In this document: in pieces, positions 1 to 11,200 of the stretch
Layout: each line of letters starts with the position of its first letter
Position numbering within the stretch: position 1 is the stretch's first letter
Assembly (NCBI RefSeq): GCF_000169095.1
Contig: NZ_AAVU01000011.1
Location: 102,739 to 166,738 of the forward strand
Origin: Lyngbya sp. PCC 8106
GTDB taxonomy: Bacteria > Cyanobacteriota > Cyanobacteriia > Cyanobacteriales > Microcoleaceae
DNA length: 64,000 bases
Direction: 5' to 3'
The notes under the pieces: generated by a model
Database searches by the model: none
Told to the model about the DNA's origin: nothing
What the model saw: the letters and a program-made list of their open reading frames with translations, nothing else
Program-made: the position numbers and the translations under genes

Positions 1-200
1 AGATTAATAGGGATAACCCAAATCCCAGAGCCAATGTGCCAAACTGCATGAACTTAAAAGAATATCTTAATTTTAGATCAAGAATAAGTCAGTTTAACGC
101 TCAATGCCAAGAGTTGCAGTTGACAAATATCGATTTGAACTTCAGTTTCAAGTCCTAATACTTCCCTCAGTTTAAGTCCAAATATTTTTAGAGTTAAACT

Positions 201-1022
201 TTATTGAATATATTCTTTTGAGAGGGGCTTAGGAGGTCGAGGTACGGGTCTAGTTTGTGAGGTTTGCAGTTGCTTAATGGCGATAATCAAACGCTTGAGA
301 TGAGGCTTGATAATTTCTTGATGTTCTTGAGTCAGTTGATTAAGTTGATCTTGAAGTTGTCCGAGACTAACATCTGGTTTGTAGGGAGGAATGGGTTGTC
401 CTTTTTGCAGCGTAGAGAGCGCCTGTTGAATTTCATTGACTTGTCCATTGACACCCTGCAAATGCTGTTGAGTCGTGACAATTTCTTGACGCATTTGTTG
501 CCGCATTTCTTCTAGAGCCGCCGAAATGTTATCCTGCATAGAAGAAATATTTTCACTCAGAACAGCAACCTGCTTGGAACGATAAGCGGTTTCGAGAGAT
601 TCTTGCTCAGGGAGTTCTTCTTGTTTCTCTCTCAGGGTAGCAATCTCGCGGGTCAGTTGTTGTTGAATCAGCCAAATTGCTCGCACTGCATTGCTTTCTA
701 GCTTATTGATTGACTGCTGCATTTGTACAACGTCTTGCTGAGACAGTTGAACTTGGTGTTCGACACGGTAACGATTGGCAACATTAAGTGAAAGTGCTAC
801 CGTTAAAGGGGCTACCCCGTAAAAGGCTTGACCCGACAGAGCAACGACCACCGAACCCACCGCCGAACTGAATAGAGAAACATATTCTGCTAGTTCTAAC
901 CAGTGTCGTTGTTTAAATTTCTGCACAACTGCACCTGAGGAATTAGAATTGAATGAAGCCATAGCCGGATTTGGAATTTGATGCGATCGGCGTTGATCGC
1001 GGTGAGAGAGTTCAGGAAACAT
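201..1022 (-). CDS. Hypothetical membrane-anchored coiled-coil protein
   Basis: The protein has 273 aa. After a short polar N-terminus, a hydrophobic stretch at about residues 45-80 (LFSSAVGSVVVALSG then FYGVAPLTVALSL) looks like one helical hairpin or two short membrane segments. From about residue 90 to 245 it is Gln/Glu-rich with heptad-like spacing (LREKQEELPEQE, MRQQMRQEIVTTQQ), which predicts a long coiled coil. The C-terminus is Pro-rich (RPVPRPPKP). I recognise no enzymatic motif. Cyanobacteria encode many such membrane-plus-coiled-coil proteins of unknown role. The start at 1022 is the first ATG; no clear Shine-Dalgarno sequence precedes it. It is convergent with nothing close and stands alone. 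Confidence 0.7.
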   Translation of the reverse strand: MFPELSHRDQRRSHQIPNPAMASFNSNSSGAVVQKFKQRHWLELAEYVSLFSSAVGSVVVALSGQAFYGVAPLTVALSLNVANRYRVEHQVQLSQQDVVQMQQSINKLESNAVRAIWLIQQQLTREIATLREKQEELPEQESLETAYRSKQVAVLSENISSMQDNISAALEEMRQQMRQEIVTTQQHLQGVNGQVNEIQQALSTLQKGQPIPPYKPDVSLGQLQDQLNQLTQEHQEIIKPHLKRLIIAIKQLQTSQTRPVPRPPKPLSKEYIQ

Positions 1023-1236
1023 TATCTTGATCTCAATAGGTGAAGGACAGAAGGCACTCAGGTCGATCTTGAAAAAGAAGTTGTCTCTACTTTAGTTTAA
1101 TGGGTGGGGGATGTCTAGGCCTGAAATTGATACGGAACGTTAAAATATCAATTGGGATGAAAATAAGTGGACGAAAGTCTTTATAATAGACTTGGACATC
1201 AGTTTAAATGTTGTTTAGCAGAGTTAAATTTCCAAA

Positions 1237-1371
1237 ATGAAACCTGACAATCGCCGTTTTATTGATCAAGTCCGACCCCTTTTGAGTATAACGACATTTG
1301 TTATCCTAATCATCGGAGTCGGGTTTTTAAGTGTTAATTTTATTTTAGCTTTAATCTCTAAATTAAGTTGA
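1237..1371 (+). CDS. Possible small single-pass membrane protein (44 aa)
   Basis: An ATG at 1237 opens a 44-codon frame ending in TGA at 1369-1371. The product begins with a charged segment (MKPDNRRFIDQVRP) followed by about 28 hydrophobic residues (LLSITTFVILIIGVGFL and onward), then LALISKLS. This fits a one-helix membrane protein with the positive N-terminus inside. No strong ribosome binding site is visible; the spacer upstream is GAGTTAAATTTCCAAA. It lies in the 363-nt gap between two minus-strand genes and ends 15 nt before the stop of the next one. It may be real because the composition is clearly membrane-like, but an AT-rich chance frame could look similar. Confidence 0.4.
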   Translation: MKPDNRRFIDQVRPLLSITTFVILIIGVGFLSVNFILALISKLS

Positions 1372-1385
1372 GATTAATCTCAGAG

Positions 1386-1685
1386 TTAATGAAGAAATTT
1401 TCGGACTTGATATTCATAACTTTTAACAATCGGCATTCTTAAGTCTCCCATACGCTGATCTAACGCATCAAGTTCTTCTTGAGGAATAGATTTCCACTGT
1501 TGGCGAGTCTCCCACCGAATCACCAAGACAATTTCTTCTTTTTGCGGATCAATCCAAGTTTCTTTTCCCATAAAACCCGGATATTGTTTGAGTCCTTGTG
1601 TCCAGACTTCTTCATCTCGCTTGAGAAAAGCTTCCCATTTTTCTTGAGGAACTTTAAGCTGTAACCATTCAATCACCATATCCAT
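1386..1685 (-). CDS. TIGR03792-type small protein
   Basis: The 99-aa product matches my memory of the cyanobacterial TIGR03792 family: an N-terminal VIEWLQLKVP strand, then an EVWTQGLKQYPGFMGKE core, a basic-acidic WIDPQKEEIVLVIRWE strand and a C-terminal PIVKSYEYQV. The fold is probably a dimeric alpha-beta barrel of the antibiotic-monooxygenase type, but no activity is known. Family members usually start at MVIEW, so the second in-frame ATG at 1679 may be the true start instead of 1685. It is followed on the same strand, upstream at 1755-2282, by an unrelated EF-hand-like gene. Confidence 0.7.
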   Translation of the reverse strand: MDMVIEWLQLKVPQEKWEAFLKRDEEVWTQGLKQYPGFMGKETWIDPQKEEIVLVIRWETRQQWKSIPQEELDALDQRMGDLRMPIVKSYEYQVRKFLH

Positions 1686-1754
1686 TCGTACTTAATCTAA
1701 AAAACGAAGGGAAAACACTTTGATTTTCCCTGTACTGTTAAGATAATCTTGGGT

Positions 1755-2282
1755 TTAACGATTTTGCAAAAATTGTCCTGCTAACCGCATAGCATCAGCA
1801 ACATCGACATCCCCATCTCGATCGGCATCCAAAAAGCTATTGAGTACCGAATTTGAACCCTGTTGAGGATTTTCAGTCGAAGTCCCTGTTTTCAAGAGAT
1901 TCAACACCAAAGGAATCAAAGCGGGTAGTAAACTTTGAATCGTACCTGCTTCAATTCCTGTACGACTAGAAATGGCTTCTGCAACTTGAACCTGTTGTTG
2001 GGTCGAAAACAGCGAAGCCACCGCTTGAGGGTTTGTACCCGTACCGCTATACTGATTCACAAAAGCTTGCACCGACTCATTTCCTTGATTCGTCCGCTTT
2101 TGTTGCAACGCTGAACGTACATAGCCCCCTAAAACCGATAAAGCCGTTTGAGTCGTCTCCGAGGAAACGCTCTGATTATTCGTAAGCTGCTGTACGGTAC
2201 TTAAAATGTCATTGAGCTGAGAATTGCTTGCCTCGCGGTTTGGATCACTCAAAGCACCAACAATTTGATCAAACAGTCCCAT
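1755..2282 (-). CDS. Small protein with EF-hand/dockerin-like calcium motif
   Basis: The protein has 175 aa. Residues 1-70 (MGLFDQIVGALSDP, then SQLNDILSTVQQLT) are helical and resemble the N-terminal part of DUF937-type proteins. A Gly/Gln-rich middle follows, then a helical segment rich in Leu and Pro (SLLPALIPLVLNLL). The C-terminus holds DADRDGDVDVADAMRLAGQFL, which fits the Dx[DN]xDG calcium loop of dockerin or EF-hand repeats. No signal peptide is visible. Function is unknown; calcium binding is inferred from the loop only. It stands divergent from the histidine kinase at 2560. Confidence 0.65.
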   Translation of the reverse strand: MGLFDQIVGALSDPNREASNSQLNDILSTVQQLTNNQSVSSETTQTALSVLGGYVRSALQQKRTNQGNESVQAFVNQYSGTGTNPQAVASLFSTQQQVQVAEAISSRTGIEAGTIQSLLPALIPLVLNLLKTGTSTENPQQGSNSVLNSFLDADRDGDVDVADAMRLAGQFLQNR

Positions 2283-2559
2283 AATATTAAAAGGGAATTG
2301 ACGGAATTAACCATAGTCTACCCTATTCGTTCGGGCAATAAAAGCTTACATTTGCTAAAATTTGTCTTCGGTCGATCAGACTTGCTAGGATTGATACAAT
2401 TCCCACACCGACTTCTTCTCCGTCAGGGTTAGGTCAGTCCATAGAGGAGGATTGTGTATTTATACGGTTTCGAGCGTACAATTCTCTCTATCTTCGGTAT
2501 ATCTGTCTCAACTGACTTAAAATTGATCTAATTCTTCCAAGCTGATTGCAACCTCACGG

Positions 2560-4275
2560 ATGTCTGTAAGCTCACCCACTCACAACTCTTCTGCTAGTAG
2601 CCCGACTCCAGTGGGGCTAAAACTGTCGTTATTCAATCGTCTTGGGATTCGGCAGAAAATTGGCTTGGGCTATGCTCTCGTGATTGGAATTGCCATGTTG
2701 GGTGCAATCACAAGCTTTGTCGTCGAAGGATACTACAAAGGAAAACTTAAAGAACAGTTTCCAGTCGATCAAGAAAAAGCACAAACTTTAACTCGGATCA
2801 ATAATAATGTCTTTGAACTCAAATCAAACCAAGAAGAATTAGTGGGTTTAATTACTCAAACTTCATCTATTGCTGAAGATCTTTCAGAAATTCGTTCGGG
2901 TATTTTTGAAATTAACCGTCAACTTCAACAACTAAAGTTTATTCCCAAAACCCAAAATAGAGAAGTTCAAAATGACTATATAAAAATTCAAAATCTATCT
3001 CAACAATATACAGAAAATCTTCAAGTATATGCTCAAAATTTAGAAAAGATTTTGCAAACCATAGAAAAAGGAAGAAGTGATCCCCGAACCCAACAATCTC
3101 TGCAAAACGCTTTAATTCAATTTAGTCAGAGTCCAGAAGCTCAAAACTTATATAATTTATCAGACGAATCAATCGCCCTCACCGTGAGTTTAGGAGATCG
3201 AGTCTCTCAAGGATTAAAAGCCAGTGAAAAAGCCGAACTTTTAGGCAACCAAATCCTCTTTTTTAGTCTATTAATATCCGCATTTCTCGGCTTAGTCTTA
3301 GCCGTTTATATCAGTTGGGTAATCGCGTATCCCATAGCAACAATGATCAAAGTAGCGAATCAAGTGGGTGAAGAATCAGATTTTGCTATCCAAATTCCTG
3401 TCACCACAGACGATGAAATCGGAGAACTCACCTACGCTTTAAATCATCTTATTCAAAGAGTCGCAGAATACACCGAGGAACTTGAAAAAGCAAAAGTTTT
3501 AGCCGAATCTGCTAACCGTTCTAAAAGTGTCTTTTTAGCAAATATGAGTCACGAACTTCGCACCCCTCTCAACGCGATCATTGGTTATAGCGAAATGCTA
3601 CATGATGAAGCCGATGATCTCGGCTGTCACGACTTTCTTCCTGACTTAGAAAAAATTCAAACAGCCGGAAGACATCTACGAGATATGATCAGTGATATTC
3701 TTGACATTTCCAAAATTGAAGCAGGTCATGTTACCCTTTATTTAGAAGATTTTTCAGTCGAAAAACAGTTACTCAAAGATGTCATCACAACCACAAAACC
3801 CCTCGCCGAGAAAAATAGAAATACTGTTAAAATAGAAATTAAAAATGAGATTGGTCAGATGTATGCTGATCTTCCAAAAGTAAGACAGATTCTGCTCAAC
3901 TTACTCAGTAATGCGTGTAAATTTACTCAGGACGGTGTGATTACAATTGTCGTCAAAAGAGTTAAATCTAAACCCTCCTCAACGCGAAGAACTTTGTCTT
4001 CAGGAAGTCGTTTTGGCGGCAATCAAATGCAGCAATATCTGATCTTCAAAGTCATCGATACTGGAATCGGAATGAGTGACGAACAACAAAAACTCATTTT
4101 TAAAGCCTTTACTCAAGCCGATGCTTCTACAACTAAACGCTTTGGGGGAACAGGATTAGGACTTGCCATTAGTCAGCGTTTATGCGAAATTCTCGGAGGT
4201 GGAATTACAGTAGAAAGTCAGGAGGGAAAAGGTTCAACCTTTATCGTTTGGCTTCCAGTTCATGTCAAAATGTAA
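2560..4275 (+). CDS. Membrane sensor histidine kinase (HAMP-HisKA-HATPase)
   Basis: The 571-aa protein is a hybrid-free sensor kinase. A first membrane helix lies at about residues 35-60 ([16 protein letters not shown]), followed by an extracytoplasmic helical sensor of about 165 residues with many Gln and Asn, a second membrane helix at about 228-252 ([19 protein letters not shown]), and a HAMP linker. The phospho-acceptor His is about residue 331 in [18 protein letters not shown]. The ATPase domain shows the N box ([11 protein letters not shown]), DTGIGMS and GGTGLGLAI. All catalytic motifs are intact. No response regulator sits next to it, so its partner is unknown. There is no obvious ribosome binding site before the ATG at 2560, and an in-frame alternative nearby is not apparent. 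Confidence 0.9.
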   Translation: MSVSSPTHNSSASSPTPVGLKLSLFNRLGIRQKIGLGYALVIGIAMLGAITSFVVEGYYKGKLKEQFPVDQEKAQTLTRINNNVFELKSNQEELVGLITQTSSIAEDLSEIRSGIFEINRQLQQLKFIPKTQNREVQNDYIKIQNLSQQYTENLQVYAQNLEKILQTIEKGRSDPRTQQSLQNALIQFSQSPEAQNLYNLSDESIALTVSLGDRVSQGLKASEKAELLGNQILFFSLLISAFLGLVLAVYISWVIAYPIATMIKVANQVGEESDFAIQIPVTTDDEIGELTYALNHLIQRVAEYTEELEKAKVLAESANRSKSVFLANMSHELRTPLNAIIGYSEMLHDEADDLGCHDFLPDLEKIQTAGRHLRDMISDILDISKIEAGHVTLYLEDFSVEKQLLKDVITTTKPLAEKNRNTVKIEIKNEIGQMYADLPKVRQILLNLLSNACKFTQDGVITIVVKRVKSKPSSTRRTLSSGSRFGGNQMQQYLIFKVIDTGIGMSDEQQKLIFKAFTQADASTTKRFGGTGLGLAISQRLCEILGGGITVESQEGKGSTFIVWLPVHVKM

Positions 4276-4709
4276 ACTCATACAGGACAAATACTATCGT
4301 GGGATGATCAGACAAATTGTTCCAACATTTTACCCTCAATAGACGACTGCGGCTATCCGTACCTAACAGGGGAGGAAGATTGTACAGAATGTTCATTCAA
4401 GGTAAGCTACAGTTTAATAGTCGTCAAGTGAGCAAATTTATGGGTCATTCATTTTGAATCTCTTGCCTCTCTGGGTTGAAAACTTTAAGTCAACATTTTA
4501 GCAGTAAATTAAGGATTGGATAGCTGAAGTTCACCTCTAGAAAATACCTCAATTAGAGTCTTTTAATTGTAGTTCCTTCTCGTGAACCGACTAAATACAA
4601 TTCCATAAAATTTAACGTTATAGCCATTTGCGTAGCGTCTTCACCAGAGCAAGAGAAACATTCTTAAACCCATTTACTCGAGATATTCAAAACAAGGAGG
4701 ATAAAATCA
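4276..4709. other. Intergenic region upstream of clpB
   Basis: The 434 nt between the kinase stop and the clpB start hold no convincing gene. I looked for a CIRCE-type inverted repeat (TTAGCACTC...GAGTGCTAA) as expected for HrcA-controlled chaperones and did not see one. A good ribosome binding site (AAGGAGG) lies just before the clpB ATG. The clpB promoter must lie in this region, but I could not place it. Confidence 0.5.
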
Positions 4710-7331
4710 ATGCAACCCACAGATCCGAGTAAATTTACAGAAAAATCTTGGGAAGCTTTAGCCCAAACTCCAGAACTCGCCAAACAAGCTCAACAACAAC
4801 AGCTTGAAAGCGAACATTTAATGAAATCCTTACTCGAACAAACAGGACTCGCGAGCAGCTTATTCACAAAAGCAGGTGTCGATATTTCGGCGTTGCGAGA
4901 ACGAGTTGATACTTTCATTAATCGTCAACCCCAAGTTAAAGGAAGCAGCACCAATATATATTTAGGTCGGAGTTTAGACCTTCTACTTGATAACGCTGAA
5001 GCCTATCGAAAAGAGTATAGTGATGAATATATTTCAATCGAACACTTACTTCTCGCCTACACCAAAGATGATCGCTTTGGTAAATCCCTCTATCAAGAAT
5101 TTAAACTCGATGAAGCCAAGCTCAAAAAAACAATTACTCAAGTCCGAGGAAACCAAAAAGTGACCGACCAAAACCCCGAAGGAAAATATCAATCACTCGA
5201 AAAATATGGGCGAGATCTCACCGAAGCCGCCCGTCAAGGAAAACTCGATCCCGTAATTGGACGAGATGATGAAATTCGTCGTACCATTCAAATTTTAAGC
5301 CGTCGAACTAAAAATAATCCCGTATTAATTGGAGAACCTGGAGTCGGAAAAACAGCGATCGCCGAAGGACTAGCCCAACGGATTGTTGCCGGAGATATAC
5401 CCCAATCTCTCAAAGATCGTAAACTGATCGCATTAGATATGGGAGCCTTAATTGCCGGAGCAAAATTCCGAGGAGAATTTGAAGAACGTCTCAAAGCAGT
5501 CCTCAAAGAAGTCACCGAATCAGAAGGTAAAATAATCCTTTTTATTGATGAAATTCATACCGTTGTCGGGGCGGGTGCAACTCAAGGGGCAATGGATGCG
5601 GGTAACTTACTCAAACCCATGTTAGCCCGAGGAGAATTGCGTTGTATTGGGGCAACAACTTTAGATGAATATCGCAAATATATTGAAAAAGATGCCGCTT
5701 TAGAACGCCGCTTTCAACAGGTTTATATTGACCAGCCCAACGTTGTCGATACCATCTCCATTTTACGCGGTTTAAAAGAGCGCTACGAAGTCCATCACGG
5801 AGTCAAAATATCCGATAGTTCATTAGTTGCCGCTGCCACCCTTTCGACTCGGTATATTAGCGATCGCTTCTTACCCGATAAAGCCATTGACTTAGTGGAT
5901 GAAGCTGCTGCAAAATTAAAAATGGAGATCACTTCCAAACCCGAAGAACTCGATGAAATTGACCGCAAAATTCTCCAACTGGAAATGGAACGGTTATCAC
6001 TGCAAAAAGAAAGTGATCCGGCATCAATTGAACGATTAGAAAAAATAGAAAAAGATCTCGCCGATCTCAAAGAAGATCAACACGCCCTAAATGCTCAATG
6101 GGATGCAGAAAAAAGTGTGATTACTAATATTCAGTCGATTAAAGAAGAAATTGATCGGGTGAGTATTGAAGTCCAACAAGCCGAACGAAACTATGATCTC
6201 AACCGGGCGGCTGAGTTGAAATATGGTAAATTATCCGAGTTGCAAAAGCAGTTACAAGTCGCAGAAACCAAACTAGAAACCACTCAAACCAGTGGAAAAA
6301 CCCTACTGCGAGAAGAAGTGACTGAAGCCGATATCGCCGAGATTATTTCTAAATGGACGGGAATTCCGATTAGTAAATTGGTCGAGTCCGAAAAAGAAAA
6401 ACTACTCAACCTCGACTCAGAACTTCATCAGCGAGTCGTTGGACAAGAAGAAGCCGTGACAGCCGTTGCAGAAGCCATTCAGCGATCGCGGGCGGGGTTA
6501 GGAGATCCCAAACGTCCTGTCGCCAGTTTCATCTTCCTCGGACCAACAGGAGTCGGGAAAACAGAACTCGCCAAAGCCTTAGCCGCTTATTTGTTTGATA
6601 CCGAAGAAGCAATGGTGCGGATTGATATGTCCGAGTATATGGAGAAACACGCCGTTTCTCGTTTAATTGGCGCCCCTCCCGGATATGTGGGATATGATGA
6701 AGGCGGTCAACTCACCGAAGCCATTCGTCGTCGTCCCTATGCGGTGATTTTGTTTGACGAAATCGAGAAAGCGCACCCCGATGTCTTTAATGTGATGTTG
6801 CAAATTCTCGATGATGGTCGCGTTACCGATGCCCAAGGTCACACCGTTGATTTTAAAAATAGTGTGATTATTATGACCAGTAATATCGGATCTCAGTATA
6901 TTCTCGATATTGTCGGAGATGATTCACGCTACGAAGAAATGCAAGGTCGAGTCATGGAGACAATGCGGGCAAGTTTCCGGCCTGAGTTTCTCAATCGGAT
7001 TGATGAGATTATTATCTTTCATGCGCTGCAACGTCAACAACTGCAAAAAATTGTTCAGCTTCAGATTCAACATTTGGTCGAACGGTTGGCTGAACGGAAG
7101 ATGTCGTTGAAACTGACGGATGCTGCGGTTAGCTTTTTGGCAGATGTCGGGTTTGATCCGGTGTATGGTGCGCGTCCGTTAAAACGGGCTATTCAGCGAG
7201 AGTTAGAAACCCAGATTGCTAAGGGAATTTTGCGCGGTGAGTTTAATGATGGGGATACCATTTTTGTAGACGTTGAAAATGAACGGTTGACGTTTAAGCG
7301 GGTGCTTGTGGAGTTGGTGAAAGCGCAGTAG
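4710..7331 (+). CDS. clpB: ClpB disaggregase (Hsp104 family)
   Basis: At 873 aa the protein has full ClpB length. It rescues aggregated proteins together with DnaK. Visible domains in order: the N-terminal Clp-N pair (from [17 protein letters not shown]), the first AAA+ module with Walker [14 protein letters not shown] and Walker [10 protein letters not shown] at about residues 206-290, the coiled-coil middle domain at about 405-525, the second AAA+ module with [14 protein letters not shown] and [11 protein letters not shown], and the C-terminal D2-small domain. Pore loops are present ([19 protein letters not shown]). The start fits well: AAGGAGG is placed 9-10 nt before ATG. The N-terminus is like that of cyanobacterial ClpB1. 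It is monocistronic here; heat induction is likely from the family but not shown by a visible operator. Confidence 0.97.
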   Translation: MQPTDPSKFTEKSWEALAQTPELAKQAQQQQLESEHLMKSLLEQTGLASSLFTKAGVDISALRERVDTFINRQPQVKGSSTNIYLGRSLDLLLDNAEAYRKEYSDEYISIEHLLLAYTKDDRFGKSLYQEFKLDEAKLKKTITQVRGNQKVTDQNPEGKYQSLEKYGRDLTEAARQGKLDPVIGRDDEIRRTIQILSRRTKNNPVLIGEPGVGKTAIAEGLAQRIVAGDIPQSLKDRKLIALDMGALIAGAKFRGEFEERLKAVLKEVTESEGKIILFIDEIHTVVGAGATQGAMDAGNLLKPMLARGELRCIGATTLDEYRKYIEKDAALERRFQQVYIDQPNVVDTISILRGLKERYEVHHGVKISDSSLVAAATLSTRYISDRFLPDKAIDLVDEAAAKLKMEITSKPEELDEIDRKILQLEMERLSLQKESDPASIERLEKIEKDLADLKEDQHALNAQWDAEKSVITNIQSIKEEIDRVSIEVQQAERNYDLNRAAELKYGKLSELQKQLQVAETKLETTQTSGKTLLREEVTEADIAEIISKWTGIPISKLVESEKEKLLNLDSELHQRVVGQEEAVTAVAEAIQRSRAGLGDPKRPVASFIFLGPTGVGKTELAKALAAYLFDTEEAMVRIDMSEYMEKHAVSRLIGAPPGYVGYDEGGQLTEAIRRRPYAVILFDEIEKAHPDVFNVMLQILDDGRVTDAQGHTVDFKNSVIIMTSNIGSQYILDIVGDDSRYEEMQGRVMETMRASFRPEFLNRIDEIIIFHALQRQQLQKIVQLQIQHLVERLAERKMSLKLTDAAVSFLADVGFDPVYGARPLKRAIQRELETQIAKGILRGEFNDGDTIFVDVENERLTFKRVLVELVKAQ

Positions 7332-7363
7332 CTAGGTCTGAATTATCTTTATAAGATTTTGAT

Positions 7364-7387
7364 AGGGTGCGGTATGTCGTACCCTAA
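7364..7387 (+). terminator. Possible clpB terminator hairpin
   Basis: TAGGGT pairs with ACCCTA around a 12-nt middle (7364-7387), 33 nt after the clpB stop. The stem is short and no T-run follows directly, so it is a weak candidate. Confidence 0.35.
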
Positions 7388-7604
7388 CTCTTTAGGTAGA
7401 GAGAATGATAAAGTTATTTCTCAATCTTCTCAATTTTTCGAGATTAATCCCGATTTAATCAGAATCGTAAAAAGTTAACAAAATATTGCTGATTGTCATC
7501 TATCTATCAGTAGAAAAGCTATCCTCAATTTAGACGATACAACGTTTCTTCTCTACATTTAGATAGATAAAAAATTTGAAAGTTTAGACCGTCTAAAAGC
7601 TGAA

Positions 7605-7711
7605 TTTTGTCAAGATCAGAAATGACAGTTAATAAATTGTCATAAAAGGAAACACCGAGATAGACAAGTAGCAGTTATACCTATTAAGTGCTTACACTGA
7701 GAAAATTAGTG
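7605..7711 (+). promoter_or_regulatory. Distal conserved element, giant gene 1 leader
   Basis: TTTTGTCAA at 7605 is followed exactly 17 nt later (start to start) by the dyad ATGACAGTT-AATA-AATTGTCAT (7622-7643). A second dyad, CACTGA...TTAGTG, lies at 7695-7711, preceded by GTTATACCTATTAAGTG. The same layout occurs at 14325, 21965 and 30160 in front of the other three giant genes, about 665 nt from this gene's start. It could be a promoter/operator or part of a structured 5' UTR. Confidence 0.7.
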
Positions 7712-8210
7712 AAGTTCGTCTGAAGCCGAATGGTCATTAGGGTAGCATCGTGCAAATTGATGGTTTGAGTTTTAATACATCAGGGTTTTTCGGCAAACCT
7801 GAAGCATTACTGTGGAAGACAAGCAATACATTCCATTACAAAAAGACAATTGTGAGAATGGTCAATTTATCAACCTCAAGATAGAAGTTTTAAGCCACAA
7901 AAAGGTTTAAAAAGGATTAGGAGAGTTAAAAAAGCTTCTATCCCGGTCAAATTATTTCCCATCTATATCAACAAATTTTGTACAACCTTCCCTCAATCTG
8001 CAAACTTTAGCAAAGCTAAGTTTCTCAATCTTGTCTAACAGGACTTGAGTTTTTCTATGACTAAAAACTTTAGTCGCTCAATTTTGGTTCCAATGTAATC
8101 AATTAAAACCCGAGTTTTTAACGGTAAACCCTAGCCTTTTTGAATTAGATTGATTCGTTCGACCAATCCCTAATTAAAATCCCCAACCCGTTTCTCGAAT
8201 ATTAAACCTG

Positions 8211-8240
8211 AATCCTCCGATTTTTATCGGCGCGAGGATT
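8211..8240 (+). promoter_or_regulatory. Proximal hairpin before giant gene 1
   Basis: AATCCTC (8211-8217) pairs with GAGGATT (8234-8240), with an inner CGAT/ATCG stem. It ends 29 nt before the ATG. The following stretch ends in a T-run before the start. Equivalent hairpins with different but still paired stems occur before giant genes 2 and 4. Confidence 0.7.
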
Positions 8241-8269
8241 ATCTCGAATGTAGTTTTTTTATCAAATTA

Positions 8270-11200
8270 ATGATGATGTTTTCTACTCCGACACATACCC
8301 AAACTTTCCCCTCTACTACCAATTCTCAGAACGTTATGAAAAAACCGGAACTTTCTCAAACTTCAATCAAAATGACTCAACTTGTCATTATCGACACCCA
8401 AGTAGAAGACGTAGAAAAGCTACTAAAAGGCGTTATCCCCAGCACAACAATCATTCTCCTCGACTCTACAAAAGATGGAGTCCAACAAATCACTCAAACC
8501 CTGCAAAAATATACCAATCTCTCAGAAGTTCATCTGATTTCTCACGGTTCACCCGGCTGTTTACAACTGGGTAATACTCAACTTAGCCTCGACACTCTCA
8601 ACCTCTACGCCAACTCACTCCAAAGCTGGTCGGTAGACACCTTAATGCTGTATGGGTGTAACGTCGCCGCAGGAGATGCAGGGATTGAATTTATAGACAA
8701 ACTCCACCAATTCACAGGTGCTAAAATTGCCGCTTCTGCCAATAAAACCGGTTATTCAGGTTTAGGTGGAGACTGGAATTTAGAAGTCAAAACCGACAAA
8801 TTTGAAGTCTCATCTCCTCTGACCTTAGAAGTCCGAGAAAATTACCGCTTTGCTTTCCCCATACCCATTGAAAATCTAACAGTTGAGAGAAGATTACCAA
8901 ACGATGACGAAGGTGATATTAGCTATATCGCTCCCGATATTAGAACCACTGTTCCCGAAGGCACAGAAATAGAATACAACTTCCAAGAAGGGGACGGCAA
9001 TCTTCTTGAAGTCACCAGTTTTACCTCGGGACAAGATCAGTTTCTCGCCGGTGATGTTCTCAACGACTTTGAGTTAAGGCGAACCGATAATGAAAACGTT
9101 CAAGGTAGACGACAACTACTGTGGTTTGAACGGGAAAGCCAAACAAGTGAAGAACTTAACCTTCGATCTCCTTTTCCTCGGACTTTTACAGAAGACCCCG
9201 ATGATAGTCTGATGGAAGTCGCCTTGTTTGATGATATAATCAATCTCGGTACAGATAATATCTTTGCCAATACCAGTATCTTAGACGATCAAAATATCAA
9301 CAACATTGAGCGAGTAGACTATATCTCCACCGATGGTTTACAAGCCCCCCAAGAAAACTTAAATGAAGTCGGTTTTCTCATTTTAGAGCGAGGCGGAAAC
9401 GATGCGTTTAAAATCTCACCGATATTAGATGTTAATGCTCAAGGTCTTCCGACTGAGTTTGGTGATTTAATAGAAATTGGAGCAGATGAATGGGGTGTTG
9501 ATGAATCTATTACACTCGATACATCGGTTTTACGTTCAGATAATTATCCTGAAGAACAACTTCAACGAAGAATCAACGTTGATGGTCAAAATATCGGTGG
9601 AATTTATATCAGTTTTGAAGATCTCGGTATCGAAGCCAGTGAACAATTTAATGGATATGCGTTGTTTGCACCCGATGTAGACGAGACGACAAACTTAGTA
9701 GACTTTGAAAGCTTTCCAACAAATACACCAGAGCTACCAGACGTAGGGGCTGGAGGAGGATTAGACCTGATTGCAGGTGGAGTTGTTTATGGTCGGATTT
9801 TCATTAATATTAACGATGTCACCGTTACCGAAGGAGAACAAGCTCAATTTACCGTTAGTATCCCTTCTCCACTCGATACACCCCTCACCGTTAACTACAG
9901 CACCAGTGATACTGATTTAAATCCTAACGAACCCAATCAGCCGACAGCAACAGCCGGAGAAGATTATACACCAATCACAGAAGGTTCCTTTACCATTCCA
10001 GCTGGAGAAACTGAAGTTACGGTTAATGTCGAGACATTAGCTGATAACGAAATCGAAGAAAACGAACAGTTTCGGGTGATGCTTTCTGACCCCAGTCGAG
10101 GCTTCATCATTGACCGGGAAGGAATTGGGACGATTATTGATAATACCGAAGATACTCCACCTGTTACCGAACCGGACACGACAGACACACCCGCAGATAC
10201 CAACGTCAGCCTCAATATTCTCGACAACGATACCGATGCTGTAGGTAATATTGACCCGACAACAGTAGACCTCAACCCCAATACACCCGAACAAGAAACC
10301 ACTCGCACAATTCCAGGACAAGGAACTTACACTGTAGATGATACAGGCGTTGTTACCTTCGATCCTGAAGCCGAGTTTAGCGAAACCTCAACGATCAACT
10401 ACACCGTACAAGATAACGCGGGTCAACCTTCCGAACCGACAGAAATTAGTGTGATCGTTGAACCCCCAGCAAATCTTGCGCCTAATGCAGTCAATGACAG
10501 CGATACAACAGCCTTTGAAACCCCCGTTACCCTGAATGTTCTTGAAAATGATACCGACCCAGAAGGGGACTCATTAACGATTGTTGATATCCAACAAAAC
10601 ACCCCCAATGGCGGTACGGTGAGGATTGAGAATGGTCAGTTAGTCTATACTCCTGCTGATGGTTTCTCAGGAGAAGACGAATTTACCTATACTGTCAGTG
10701 ACGGGGAAGACAGCGATAGGGCTACCGTTAGCGTGACTGTAGAACCCTCTACAAACGTACCCCCAACAACCGTTCCCGATCAAGGCGTCACAACTGAAGG
10801 TGAACCCGTTAGCCTGAATGTTCTCGAAAACGATACCGACTCAGAGGGGAATATTGACCCGACAACCGTCGATCTCAACCCCGATACACCCGAACAAGAA
10901 ACTACACGGGAAATTCCCGGCGTTGGAACTTATAGCGTAGATGACAATGGAGTTGTTACCTTTGAACCCGTACCTGGGTTTACCGGAGACTCCACCATTA
11001 ACTACACCGTAGAGGATGAAGAAGGTCAACCTTCCGAACCCGCAGCCATTAATGTTACGGTTAATCCCCCTGCAAACGTACCCCCGACAACCGTTCCCGA
11101 TCAAGGAGTCACAACCGCAGGTGAACCCGTTAGCCTGAATGTTCTTGAAAACGATACCGACTCAGAGGGGAATATTGACCCGACAACCGTCGATCTCAAC

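Larger units (their letters stand above)
7332..8269. other. Long leader region of giant gene 1
   Basis: The 938 nt between clpB and the first giant gene carry no supported gene. They contain the clpB terminator candidate, a perfect 15-nt palindrome TTTAGAC-C-GTCTAAA at 7583-7597, the distal conserved element (7605-7711) and the proximal hairpin (8211-8240). A 44-codon frame opens with GTG at 7756, but it has no counterpart in the other leaders and I do not call it. Confidence 0.6.

Noticed and set aside
2454..2531. 25-codon frame with GTG after AGAGGAGG, upstream of the histidine kinase
   Set aside because: The ribosome binding site is strong, but the peptide (MYLYGFERTILSIFG) shows no support and ends 28 nt before the kinase. 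It could be a leader peptide, but nothing else backs it.
4276..4709. CIRCE or other heat-shock operator before clpB
   Set aside because: I found no TTAGCACTC-type inverted repeat.
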